Assembly: GCA_935421135.1 (NCBI GenBank)
Contig: OW285192.1
Coordinates: 10,991,501-11,055,500 of the forward strand
Source: Bugulina stolonifera
Taxonomy: Eukaryota; Bryozoa; Gymnolaemata; Cheilostomatida; Bugulidae
Length of the DNA stretch: 64,000 bases
Direction: 5' to 3'
In this document: piece after piece, positions 11,114 to 23,160 of the stretch
Position numbering within the stretch: the first letter of the stretch is position 1
How the letters are laid out: each line of letters starts with the position of its first letter
Made by a program: the position numbers and the translations under genes
Notes under the pieces: generated by a model
What the model was told of the DNA's origin: nothing
Databases searched by the model: none
What the model saw: only the letters and a program-made list of their open reading frames with translations

Positions 11114-14100
11114 TTATTTTGTTGTTTTCATTTTCTTACGTGGAGTTTTCTTCCCACCTGTATCTGCATTAGGTTTCTCCTGTCCCTCAATACTTAACCC
11201 TGCCACCTACAGCATAAAGTTGTAGTACATGTAGGTTATTCAAACATCTCACGGATCAAGTGATAGCAACATAAGCTATTTCCCAATCATATGTAAAATG
11301 AGAGAACATAACTCCAGACAATGTTTCATTTAATAGTTATACTTTAGTAAACAAGGGTTGAATGAGGTTTACCTTGGGATGCACCAACTCTATCTTTAGT
11401 TTTTGGTGCTGTATGTTAGTACTGTCTAGGCTGACCTGTACTGTTACAGGATCAAATATATGGAACGTGTGACCAGATACTGTCTGTGTACAGGCCTGAA
11501 AGTAGACACAAATTAGCAGTGTACATCAACAGGAAATACTGTGATACGATACAATATAAATGATAATATAAATTCTCCACAAATAGCACACTAAACTTTG
11601 GACCAAACAAGTTCTTGTGGGCAGTACACAGTAAACATAAGTACATGTATATGCACGGTAGACGCATGCTCAGTATATGTATATGGATATAGCATACAAC
11701 CTATCCATAGGCATATGCTATAAGTATACACATCTATCTCTATGGTTATACATGTAGCATACAACCCACCCATAGGCATATGCCATAAGTATACACATCT
11801 ATCTCTATGGTTATACATGTAGCATACAACCCACCCATAGGCATATGCTATAAGTATACACATCTATCTCTATGGTTATACATGTAGCATAGAACTCACC
11901 CATAGGCATATTATGCTATAAGTATACACATCTATCTCTATGGTTATACATGTAGCATAGAACTCACCCATAGGCATATGCTATAAGTATACACATCTAT
12001 CTCTATGGTTATACATGTAGCATACAACCCACCCATAGGCATATGCTATAAGTATACACATCTATCTCTATGGTTATGCATGTAGCATACAACCCACCAA
12101 TATATAACGAATATGATTGGCAGACTCACCTCTTCGTCATATGTTGATTTAATGCCTCCTGAATCTAAATACAGGGTTCCCTCTAATCCATATTTGGGTA
12201 TTAGCACTAAAATCATCAGAATAAGTAGGTATGACAGCGCTGGGTCAGTAGGTATAAACATAGAATATAGTACTAAGTCAGTAGGTATCAACACAGAATA
12301 CAGTATTGAGTCAGTAGGTATAAACATAGAATATAGTACTGAGTCAGTAGGTATTAACACAGAATATAGTACTAGGTCAGTAGGTATTAAAACAGAATAT
12401 AGTACTGAGTCAGTAGGTATAAACACAGAATATAGTACTGGGTCAGTAGGTATTAACATATCACCTTGTAGAGCATTCTTTCGCACTGTCAGTACATATC
12501 CTTGTTCTAGAAGGTTTCTTGTTTTGAAGAAGAGTTGTGTATGGAGACCTACAGATGCTCTAGAAGCGTACTGAGCCATCACATGACGGTGGTTGAGGTT
12601 GTTGCATATCTCCTACAAGATTGAGGTAACAAAATACTTATTACTGGGGGGTAGTGGTAAGCTCTCCAATATAACAGTGGCAGTAGAGAGCCCCTGGCTA
12701 CGATATTACATCTGTATAAATATTCTAACTTAGATCAGCGGGCTGGCTTAACACAAGATGATGCATAGTTCAGCAGTTATGTGATAGTAAATTAACTGCT
12801 AGAGATAGGTCAAGCGACTAACTGCTATGCCTCACTATTTTAATCTTATAGAAAGAAACCCTGAGAGTTTAGCAAAGTAATAACAGAGGTTGACTGTAAT
12901 CAATGAAGGGGAGGATAACTGGGGAAGAGAACTATAGTTTGGATCAGAACACACAATTTTTGTACGTATACATCAACACATATGCATGCATCAACACATA
13001 CGTATACATTAGCACATACGTATACATTTGCACATACATATACATTAGCACATACTTATACATTAGCACATACTTATACATTTACACATACTTATACATT
13101 TACACTTACATATACATTTGCACATACTTATACATTTACATAATTATAAAACATAATTTGACTACTACATTATTCTAACTAACGGTGGTGGTCTCTATAA
13201 TTCTTGAATACGAAGAATAAAGCTCAGCTAAGGAAACTAAGCAATACCTGAGTTTTGTTCTTGTTCAACAAGTCGGGATAAGAGGCATCGGCCCCTATTG
13301 CAACGGCTAATAGTCTGTGGACCAACACATCTGCATATCTACAATGGAAGACATTCAATATAATGCAATGAGCAAGTACAAATGTAGAATATTTTCATTG
13401 TTAGATCGACATACAGTGTAGTTATTCCTTCTAGACACACCTGTTTATCTATATCTACATGTATATCTACATGTACAAACCTTCGAATAGGAGATGTAAA
13501 GTGAGTATAGATATTCATAGCTAATCCATAATGATAGAAGTCATTTTCAGGCATCATTCCGCTGGTGAAGTACTTGGCTTGCATCATGCATCTGGTAGTT
13601 AGTATTCGGAGCATAGTATTGAAATAATCGTTACCAGGTATAACAGCGTTCTCCAGTGAGCTAGCTAATGACTTGTTACTCGATACATCCATATCTATTC
13701 CCTGTCAGCCAGATAATATTAGTTACTATGGTTAGCCATGCAATAGCACACCCTACTTATACATCACATAGTATACACGGTTCATACAGTATACATGATA
13801 TCATACCCACGCTGCCACTCCATGATAACAATCAAAGGTGGTTCGTTTTTACGCTGTTCAACATGAGTTCTTGGCACAAGAAGCTAAAACTATGATGGCT
13901 AGTATGTACCACTTAAACACACAGTATGATGTGAACACCAGCTGGTAATACTGTACTGGTAACGTGATTTCTTTCTATTCTAAAGTTATATTGGTAGTAG
14001 ATTTACCCATAATGCTCTGCATGTTCAGATAAGACCTGACTCAAAGGAGGCGATAAAATATAAATTGAATGATTACTATCAACAACCTTGCAGCTACGTT

Positions 14101-17100
14101 ATGTCATACCACTGCCACTGAGCTCACAGCTTACACATAGGTAATATGGCATTGTATATATGACAAAGGTGGAGTGACTCACATAGGCCTTGCAGACGGC
14201 TAGCATGGGATCAAAGTTGGAGTACGGTGGGGAAGGGTGCCTACGTAGCACTGCACACTGTGCAAACTCATCGTATATCTTCTTGGCTACAGACACATTG
14301 GCTAACAACATGAACTCCTCCACCATGGAGTTGGTGTCCCTACAACACATTGCAGTGGAAGATGTTTGATGAAAGGAACTTAGTATAATCTGGGAACGAG
14401 GCCGACTAGTTAAACAGTATATAATATAGAGCATACAATAGTGTTACAGCATGTATAACATTGGCAGTGTATAAAAACCCAGTCTAATGAATTTCATAGT
14501 TATCTAAACTCATAAAAATATGTAATTTGGAGTATAGAAATACCACTACAAACCCACCGGAGTTGTTTCTCCTGCACCTGTATTGGGTCATGAGTTTCAC
14601 TGTCCACTTCAAACCTAATTTCAGGAGATGCCAAAGACAATGCCCCATCTTCTATTCGGTTAGATTTCAACTTTTTTGCCAGATTATTGAGATTTCTCAG
14701 GCTATTAGCAATGTCATCATTTCTAGATGAGTCATCAATGATAGCCTGAGCTTCTGCATATGTCAGAGAAGCCTAAACAATGCCATCATATGGTACAATA
14801 TAAATGCAGACAGTTTCTAAACAATGTCATCATAGAGTACAATACAAATACAGGCAGTTTCATACAACCCTCCACAAAAGTAGTCAGGGCTATTGCATAC
14901 TAAACATTTGATGATTGAACTTCAACTGTTTAACTGTACATAATATACAATGCATGAAAGATTATGTTATCCAACCAACATTTACTTAGTCATTCCCTGG
15001 TAGAAGGATAAAGGTTAATAGCAAGATTTGAATATTCTAGATTGGAATAAATTTACTTGATATGATTGAGAGTATATCCTTACCTTTCTTCTTATCTATC
15101 TACACAAGGATTTAACATTCCCCAAATAGTAAAAATCAACACAAGGAGACATGCTATGCATGTATTCCCAATAACAATACACATCCTAACTACTGTTGAC
15201 ATATTTTCAAGACAGGCAAAAAGTACCTTTGATCTGATGATACACTTTGTAAACTGGACATTGACAGTCTTAGCTTCGGGCGTTATCTCCCATATACAGG
15301 TGAATGCCAGGCGATCAACGCTAGACCTCAGTGAGCAGAGGTTTGAGCTCAGTAGCTCTGGTACCATGTCTATCCTCTATAACATAATACATGTATGTAC
15401 ACAGGTGGATATGATGTCATTGTACCTATAACATCATATACAATTATACAGTTACATGTATAACATAAGCCTACTAAATCCTTTAAGCTGATTGGAGCTA
15501 TGAACATGATGAATATCACGTGTACTCACCAACCTATTGCTGTCAATTGATTGAAATTCATTTAGCTAAAACAGTTTAAGCCGTTATTCATGATTTCACT
15601 CATCCCATTAGATGGCACAGAAACTTGTGTTTCGATATTAGATGTAGAAGAACTTTATACAATATATCATAGCCCAAGGTTCTGATAACTCACCCTGTCA
15701 GTGAGATAGACTGTGGTCCCTCTGTTGGCTGCCTCTAAGTCCAGTGCAGTTCCTGGTCTAACAAAGTGAGTAACATCAGCAATGTGAACCCCGACCTGTG
15801 AATTTATAAGTTACATTATTATAACATAGTAGGCCTACTCCAATCTTATACAGCCACGCGCTGGATCACTTGCATGCGAATGTCTTTAGTATGCACCTAG
15901 CTGCCTATAGACTATATGTTACCGGGCAGTAGTTGAAGGTCCCTAGCATTAGCACATGCATCATATCAACAAGTAATAAACCTTTTTATTGAAGAGTAGC
16001 TCTGAGAACACACATTTCCTAAAAGTGTATAAATTGTGAACGGAGCAGTTGATGCGACACCTCCCTAACAGAGATGTACCAAAAGCCTCAGAGTTCTGTT
16101 AACCACAGAACAGCATTTCTAAATTTCCACCTGTTACAGTTAACCCAAGGTAGGTCTTTATGGCATACACAAATACTGCACCAGATTGACATAATCTGGT
16201 ATATTTATAGTGTGTACATTAGCAAGCCACTGACCTCAAAGTTACCATTAGGTAATGTTCTACAGTGCAGAGCATCGTCTATGTCTGTACATCCAGGAGG
16301 ATCCACACTGCAAATGGTCACATCTCTAAGGTCTCGTCTCTTGGCAATTTCTTCCTTACTGCAGTAGGAGGTACAATGTGTTCACACTATGATTTGGTAG
16401 CATGTTTATACTATGATTTGGTATTAAAGTGTGAAGTTCGGTTTCTCCAAACATAAAAACGTACATTTCCCTGATTGCCTACCTACTAGCATCTAGATTA
16501 GAAAAGAACAGGGGCCTACTACCTGTATACAAGGAGTGTTAATGGATTCACCTTGCTGGCCCCGTTATCAAGGAATGTTAGTGTGTAAATTATGAGGAAT
16601 TGACGAATAAATACCTGGCAGTCCAATCAGCTTGTGGAAGACAATTCAACACTCTTTGGGAGAAAGCTGTGTGCGGAATGTCGTGTTCAAGAAGGAGAAC
16701 TTCATTTTCTGTCTCTTTATCTCCGATATCACCAAGAGTTCTGACAAAGTGACCCTATAGCGTACATAACCCAATTGTGACATAGTCATGGAGTCTCTTT
16801 TAGCATGAAAAATCACCGTATTTTGATGAATTGTAATGTGAATTAGATTTGGTCACAGGGAAAACATGATAATATAGAGATTAGTATGTCAATTAAATTG
16901 AAGTAAAACATTTCATCTTGATAAAAAGGAGATCCAGGAATGTGTGTAGCTATGACCAAGTTATGCTACACGGTTACACACACAACACGCATCTAACTAT
17001 ACTCCACCTGAGAGAAGAAGGTGCAAGATGTACATGTACAGTATAGCAGAAAAGCAGACAACATGGTAAACATACCTGCGGATATTTTGAGTTCTTAGGC

Positions 17101-20100
17101 CATGAATCGATGACAACAACAATACGCTTTCCAAATAGAGACTCAGCTTGTCTCGTCTCAATTCTGATCTTGGGTATCCTTCTCTCTGCAGCAACGAACA
17201 TGTGTCTGTTTGTCTGCAGTAAAGAATAGGAGTTGATTAACAGAAATGATCAGATAATGGGTGATAGCTGAAGTTATTTATTTATAGAGCGGGTCACTCT
17301 ACCCGCGTTTGTCCGAGCAGACGGTCAGAGTTGGACATTTATAGAATATGGAATGCCTCAGTTCATACTGGTAACCATGGAATAAGCTAAGAAATCACAT
17401 CCAACTATTAGGACAGAATAAGAAATACGCAGGCTTACATACAAGTAATTATAAACTATTAAAGTACTTACATCGGGTATTGTACTTGGTTGTAGCATAC
17501 CACAGTACTGTCTCCAGTTTCTCTTTATAATACCAACTATTCTACCAGATGGCCTAGTGTGTTCTTTTTGTGCAGCCTCTCTAGCCTCTTTCTAAATACA
17601 TGGTACAATTTGTTTACCAGCTCAGTACATTTATAGTAGGCCCATAAACCAGTCATGATAGAGCTAACTAGTGGTTTAACTGCCATCACCATTGCCCATA
17701 AAACCTCCATTAGAATTCTATGATGTTTGCATTACTATTGTTTGACAGAGGTGAGACCATGTATACTGGCAGAGGTGAGACCATGTATACTGAGAGAGGT
17801 GAGACCATGTATACTGAGAGAGGTGAGACCATGTATACTGACAGAGGTGAGACCATGTATACTGGCAGAGGTGAGACCATGTATACTGGCAGAGGTGAGA
17901 CCATGTATACTGAGAGAGGTGAGACCATGTATACTGAGAGAGGTGAGACCATGTACACTGACAGAGGTGAGACCATGTACACTGACAGAGGTGAGACCAT
18001 GTATACTGAGAGAGGTGAGACCATGTATACTGGCAGAGGTGAGACCATGTATACTGGCAGAGGTGAGACCATGTATACTGGCAGAGGTGAGACCATGTAT
18101 ACTGGCAGAGGTGAGACCATGTATACTGAGAGAGGTGAGACCATGTATACTGAGAGAGGTGAGACCATGTATACTGACAGAGGTGAGACCATGTATACTG
18201 ACAGAGGTGAGACCATGTACACTGACAGAGGTGAGACCATGTACACTGACAGAGGTGAGACCATGTATACTGGCAGAGGTGAGACCATGTATACTGAGAG
18301 AGGTGAGACCATGTATACTGGCAGAGGTGAGACCATGTATACTGAGAGAGGTGAGACCATGTATACTGGCAGAGGTGAGACCATGTATACTGGCAGAGGT
18401 GAGACCATGTATACTGGCAGAGGTGAGACCATGTATACTGACAGAGGTGAGACCATGTATACTGGCAGAGGTGAGACCATGTATACTGGCAGAGGTGAGA
18501 CCATGTATACTGGCAGAGGTGAGACCATGTATACTGAGAGAGGTGAGACCATGTATACTGGCAGAGGTGAGACCATGTATACTGACAGAGGTGAGACCAT
18601 GTATACTGACAGAGGTGAGACCATGTATACTGGCAAAGGTGAGACCATGTATACTGAGAGAGGTGAGACCATGTATACTGGCAGAGGTGAGACCATGTAT
18701 ACTGGCAGAGGTGAGACCATGTATACTGAGAGAGGTGAGACCATGTATACTGACAGAGGTGAGACCATGTATACTGACAGAGGTGAGACCATGTATACTG
18801 ACAATGAAGTCAACAATTCTGACATGATCTGAGAACGAAACTGACTTGCTCATCTTTGTTGGAGCCATCATCCTCAGCAGAAGTTTTGTCTTCCAAAACC
18901 AATGAAGAAGGATATGTCCATTCATTGCGGGGTAGCATTTCAATCGCCACAACGTCTTCATTAACTGCGCGGTTCAGGTGCATCCGCCCTGCAACATGAA
19001 TGAAAGAGAGGCTAGTCAATTAAAGTGAGGACACTGAGTGCTCTCATGCGAAGGTCCATGGAGTAAATGTGTCACAGTTTCGTCAATACTTGTCCAACTG
19101 AATAATCGAATTTTAATGTAGCCTTTTATACTGGGATTAATCAAGTAAAAAAGTTACAATTTCGTACACATCTATATGAAGTGAACACAAGTATTACCTT
19201 GAATAAAGACAGGTTTGTCTTGACCGTCTGCCATCACCTCACCTTCCAGATAATTGTCTCTACTCGCCCTGAAGCTTCCTTTCAGTAACTTTCCAGAAGC
19301 CAGACCTAGCTTCAGTTGTGCAGCGCTGGCATGACTTGGATACTCAAACTTTTCTTTGACTGACAGCTGCATTACAAAATAACACATGCGTACCAATTGA
19401 TGGAGATTGTGGCAGTGCATGTGTTCTTTGATGGAAATCATGGTACAGTAGGCGGTCATCGTTGTTGTTCAAAACAACCTACTGTATAAGTTCACCATTT
19501 TATTGTTACAGTTTGGCGCGATAGCAATCGTATCCCCATTTGTTCAATGAACCTCTTTCCATCAATTTACAGACAATTTACGACAAAGTAAAGCTTCCAC
19601 GAATCAAACTCAGCTATTGCTTTGTTTAAAGCAGACATAGTCACCAGTCAGTTAGACACTGCTTCAGTATCAGTCCTAATACATGTGTATACAAACTGGT
19701 TATCGAAAGCCAGCAGCACTCTTATACATACATGTAGATTGTACTTACACTTTCAAGTTAAATATACAGGTACATAATATATTGTATGCCAAAAACGTTA
19801 AATCCATTTATTAGAAGAGAACAACCAACTTCACTTACATTTTCACTTTTTTCAAGGTTGGCTAATTTATCCAGCAGATCGAATTTTCTTTCAAGCTTTG
19901 ATACATAATCTTTAACTGCAAATAAAAATTCAGTTACATAAAGTTACATTCCTGTTATATTACAGACTAAGCACTAAACACTAACCAGGTAACAAAGAAA
20001 TAATATCACGCTACATCACTCACCTACATGTTACATCACTCACCTACGTGTTACATCACCCGTTTACATGTTACATCACTCACCTACATGTTACATCACC

Positions 20101-22639
20101 CGCTTACATGTTACATCACTCACCTATGTGTTACATCACTCACCTACGTGTTACATCACTCACCTACGTATTACATCACTCACCTACGTATTACATCACT
20201 CACTTACGTGTTACATCACTCACCTACACGTTACATCACTCACCTGTGAAAGTGGAAAGTCTGGACTCAGTATTCATGAGAGCACGCTTCATGTTCTCCC
20301 TGTCATTGGTCAACAGAATAACCTTGACATCATCCTTAGTGTGATGGTGCAGGTGTGCGGAGTACCAGTGGCTGGCTACTCTTATAGCTCTGTCATTTCT
20401 ATCATTAGCAGTCTCTCCTCTAACCCTTTCCACATATGTCTCACTAATAATAGACAATAAGTGTGTTGAAATACACTGCACACCCCAATATAATAATATC
20501 CATATGTCTTATGCGACTAGCCTAAATAGAAATCAAAGAGTAAGGGGTAGAGCTGGTTATCCGAGGACAAATATGACTTTGATTGTAGGTCCAGTTAAAT
20601 AATCTAGTCACTCACCTGTGATGCTCATTGATAAATACATAGAAATGCTTCTCAGGGTTGGTTATGAGGTCACGCAGTCTCTTATATATAGTGAGAGATT
20701 GATGCTTTACTTCGTCAATCACAGTAGCTAATATTACAACATTCCTTATGCATTCATCTTCCAGCACGTCAACCTAAAATGTTAATATCTTTAGTTTCAA
20801 CGACAAACAGGATTGTAGCTTATGTGAGCCCTCACCTGAAGCATGTAATTACACGTAGACCTAATAGGCCTATATAACATTCTCATATGGGCAGAATAAC
20901 ATGCTATTCATTAGCCTTAACTTAGCCTCTAATGTCAGCAGATGCAAATTAACCTAATTCGACACTCCTCAAAGGCACATCCATGCAGCCTCTTAAACTT
21001 CCACTAAATTCCCGGGAACCATTTTCGAGTCAACTGGTTCTGTTCAAAACTGTTTTTATCAAACTATTTTTAAAATCAGCATGAAGCCACTCCACATGTG
21101 CCGACACCTATCAAGAAAGTAACTTGAAAGACAAATTTCCGGCAGCTCATCAGCCAATAAGATTCACCAATTTGAATTTCCTACTTTATTTTTGTAATCT
21201 ATATTCATCTATTTCATTTACAAATGTTTCTCTTTACATGTAGCCTATTTAAAATGACATATTTACCACCATTGACAAAAAATGTTAAAATTTATCTTCA
21301 GAATGGCATAAATCTTGGTAATATGGCCATACTATGACCAGTGGTCAAAGTTGGGGGGGGGGGGGCGTGGGGGACGCAGTCCTCCACTATAAATTTCAGG
21401 GGGTCCCTGAGACTGATAGACTCCCTACAGATTACTAGGATAATAATACTAATTGAACCATATTTTACCTTAAGATCTTGGACCATATTTTAACTTGAAG
21501 TTCTTGGATTTTGCACCATTTCGGTGTCTAATTTTGATAAAGTTTCCAACTTCCAGGAGGGCACTCAGGCGCCCCTCCCCGCCGGCCCACTTTGTACCCT
21601 CAAGTGATTATGTCTGCTACCCTAGAGACCCCCACCTCCTTTCTTAGACTTTGAACACTGACTATGACACAGGATATAGCAGTACAATTCGCGGTGACGC
21701 TGGTCAAATATGAAAAGGCCACCGAGATCTGGAAAGAGCACTGAGAATTGCATAAATGCGCCCTAACCTATGTAATCCTGCATCATAACTTTTAGCCGCA
21801 ATTAGCTAATAGGCCTATAAGCCATTATTTACCAAGACTGGAATCTACTTCCTATTTACATCCAGATCTTCTATAATCTTATGTTCATGCCTATTTCATA
21901 GTTCCAAATTCATAGTCCCTAACCTTGGACTTAAAATTCTACTGGATTCTAAATCTGATAGGCCTAATAGCTTATATCTACAGGCCTTGCTTATAGGCTA
22001 CAGAGGTATCCGGCATATTCGACAGTAGGTCTACACTACTCGATTTTAAATTCAAAAGTTAGATTTTGGTATCTCATCCCACTCAAATTGCATGCCCCAT
22101 TAGGCCTAAAACGCTAAATCTTCAACCCCAGTCTTTGGTCAGATGTACATGTAGTTGAGAGGTATGCTGCGTAGTTTTGCAAACTGCACCAATTAAAACC
22201 ATTGTATAGTTATAAACCTGCAAAAAGAGGTGTATTATTTTATTCGTTACGACAAAATAAAGAACTAACTAACTAACCAGCTGGTGAAACTCAACCGTCA
22301 CACTCGACTGAGACTTCGGCCTACCTGATGAAGAACTACATTAGTGTCAGGAATAATGATATGATTTTCGAGATTGCCATTAAACTTCAAAGACAGCTGG
22401 CCAGATAGCTTTACGTGACCAGAGCTTCTTTTGGCGAAGGGAACTGCTTGTGTTTCTCCAAGTCCATCATCCCTGGGACTGTCCGTATCCATTGGGATAG
22501 GTTGTTCTTCCATCCCATCATTGCACACAGAGCAATTGTGAAATCCACACATAATGTCATCCCTCAAGTAGTGCTCTCTGACAATTTTTAGCACACCTCC
22601 ACGTTTAGTCTTTTTAAGAAATACCTTCGATTTGAGCAT
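11114..22639 (-). CDS. DIS3: DIS3 (Rrp44), catalytic 3'-5' exoribonuclease/endonuclease of the RNA exosome
   Basis: Twenty exons: 22639-22325, 20773-20616, 20443-20244, 19915-19839, 19366-19198, 18988-18846, 17591-17472, 17213-17076, 16754-16615, 16358-16235, 15795-15694, 15376-15227, 14772-14558, 14339-14183, 13701-13481, 13338-13248, 12612-12465, 12206-12130, 11495-11373, 11206-11114. Phase is kept throughout, giving 986 residues (human DIS3 is 958). The N-terminus [16 protein letters not shown] matches the family start and is followed by the CX4CX2C exosome-anchoring motif (C31, C36, C39). The PIN endonuclease keeps PDTNVVLHQ (D98), [10 protein letters not shown] (D172/D175) and LTNDR (D205). 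Cold-shock domains follow, then the RNB exonuclease with [10 protein letters not shown] (D512, D514, D515) and [11 protein letters not shown] (about 803-813). A C-terminal S1 domain holds [10 protein letters not shown], and the basic tail ends [10 protein letters not shown]. The intact PIN domain and Cys motif separate it from DIS3L2, and the motif details from DIS3L. It degrades and processes RNA, mainly in the nucleus. Confidence 0.95.
11675..12108. repeat. ~65-bp tandem repeat in DIS3 intron 18
   Basis: About six and a half copies of a 65-bp unit (landmarks cataggcatatgctataagt and atctatctctatggttatac). Reading along the gene, the array starts about 20 nt after the exon 18 donor (12,129). 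Confidence 0.9.
12207..12464. repeat. 33-bp minisatellite filling DIS3 intron 17 (258 bp, open reading frame)
   Basis: About seven units of 33 bp fill nearly the entire intron. The intron is 258 nt (86 codons), has no stop in the flanking exon frame, and would add [15 protein letters not shown] repeats if retained. The flanking exons read KNALQ and [10 protein letters not shown], which matches the family when the intron is removed, so it is called an intron. Confidence 0.85.
12966..13140. repeat. ~18-bp minisatellite in DIS3 intron 16
   Basis: Roughly nine to ten degenerate units of the type cacatacgtatacattag. It is centrally placed in the intron, about 110 nt from the acceptor-side neighbours. 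Confidence 0.85.
17738..18806. repeat. 24-bp minisatellite (~44 units) in DIS3 intron 6
   Basis: Unit agaggtgagaccatgtatac plus tgNN, with the last two bases mostly gc, ag or ac. As 24 is divisible by three and the unit has no stop, several frames stay open on both strands for about 370-400 codons. These are not genes: the flanking DIS3 exons 6 and 7 splice across the array. It begins 39 nt from the exon 6 donor. Confidence 0.97.
20011..20244. repeat. 20-bp minisatellite built from the DIS3 exon 3 splice donor
   Basis: About 12 units of ttacatcactcacctacgtg. On the gene strand each reads NNGTAGGTGAGTGATGTAA-like, and the array starts at the real donor (TTCACAG then GTGAGTGATGTAAC). Most units therefore keep an exact GTGAGT, and two are changed to GGGTGA-like forms. 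Confidence 0.92.
20774..22324. other. DIS3 intron 1, with GC-rich repeat fragments
   Basis: A 1.5-kb intron between the two PIN-coding exons. A poly-G run and GC-rich segment at 21,340-21,600 resembles the repeat at 1,850-1,950 (gagggcactcaggcgcccct against gagggcacttcggcgctcct). No other exon was seen. Confidence 0.55.
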
Positions 22640-23160
22640 AACTACAATAATAATATTTATATTAATATTAACTTTTATTTTGTTTTAACCAAAGAAAATT
22701 TTAACCGGAAATCATGGTCAAAGAAATGGTGCAGTTTGTGCCGTTAGATTTATGCAGCAGCCTCGTATAAAAGAAATATAGCAATCTTATATCACAGACT
22801 GATTGATAAACTGTAAATAAAAAATTAATTTTTACCTTTGTATTTGTTATTGTTTTTTTGTACTATTATTTGTGTAAAAGTAAAATAAAGATTAATTTAT
22901 TCTTAGCTATAGAGGCATTTCTGTCGAATAAAATATAACGGTATACTAACTACTCGCCCTTGGCCGTTAGTATACGCTGGGTCATAGATATCTTCATCGC
23001 ACCATATGTGATAAAAAGCATTGTCCGCAAATCGCTAGTGCGAAAGAGGGCCGATTGTTAATTGAGCGAGTCAGTTATAGAACGTCAATACGCCGTGATT
23101 TCCATGAAAACGAGCAAACCCATTTACAGTCATTGGCCAGACAGTAAAAGATACAAAGAT
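22640..23160. promoter_or_regulatory. Shared head-to-head promoter region of DIS3 and THOC2
   Basis: Only 521 bp separate the two start codons, so a bidirectional promoter is inferred. A 10-bp perfect hairpin stem (gtatactaac at 941-950 with gttagtatac at 966-975, offset 22,000) lies near the middle. No strong TATA box was assigned on either side. Confidence 0.6.

Noticed and set aside
17710..18961. Long open frames of 366-408 codons on both strands ([15 protein letters not shown] and SIHGLTS repeats)
   Set aside because: They are translations of a 24-bp minisatellite inside DIS3 intron 6; flanking exons splice across it and no frame has independent support.
17738..20244. CRISPR array interpretation of the regular repeats
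   Set aside because: Units are contiguous with no unique spacers, in introns of a eukaryotic gene with no cas genes.
20028..20460. Plus-strand [12 protein letters not shown] repeat frames
   Set aside because: A 20-bp array antisense to DIS3 intron 3; the non-repeat part is antisense to exon 3.
23062..23160. Upstream in-frame ATG for THOC2
   Set aside because: The extension has no family similarity and would shorten the shared promoter; MATVGFWV aligns with the family start.
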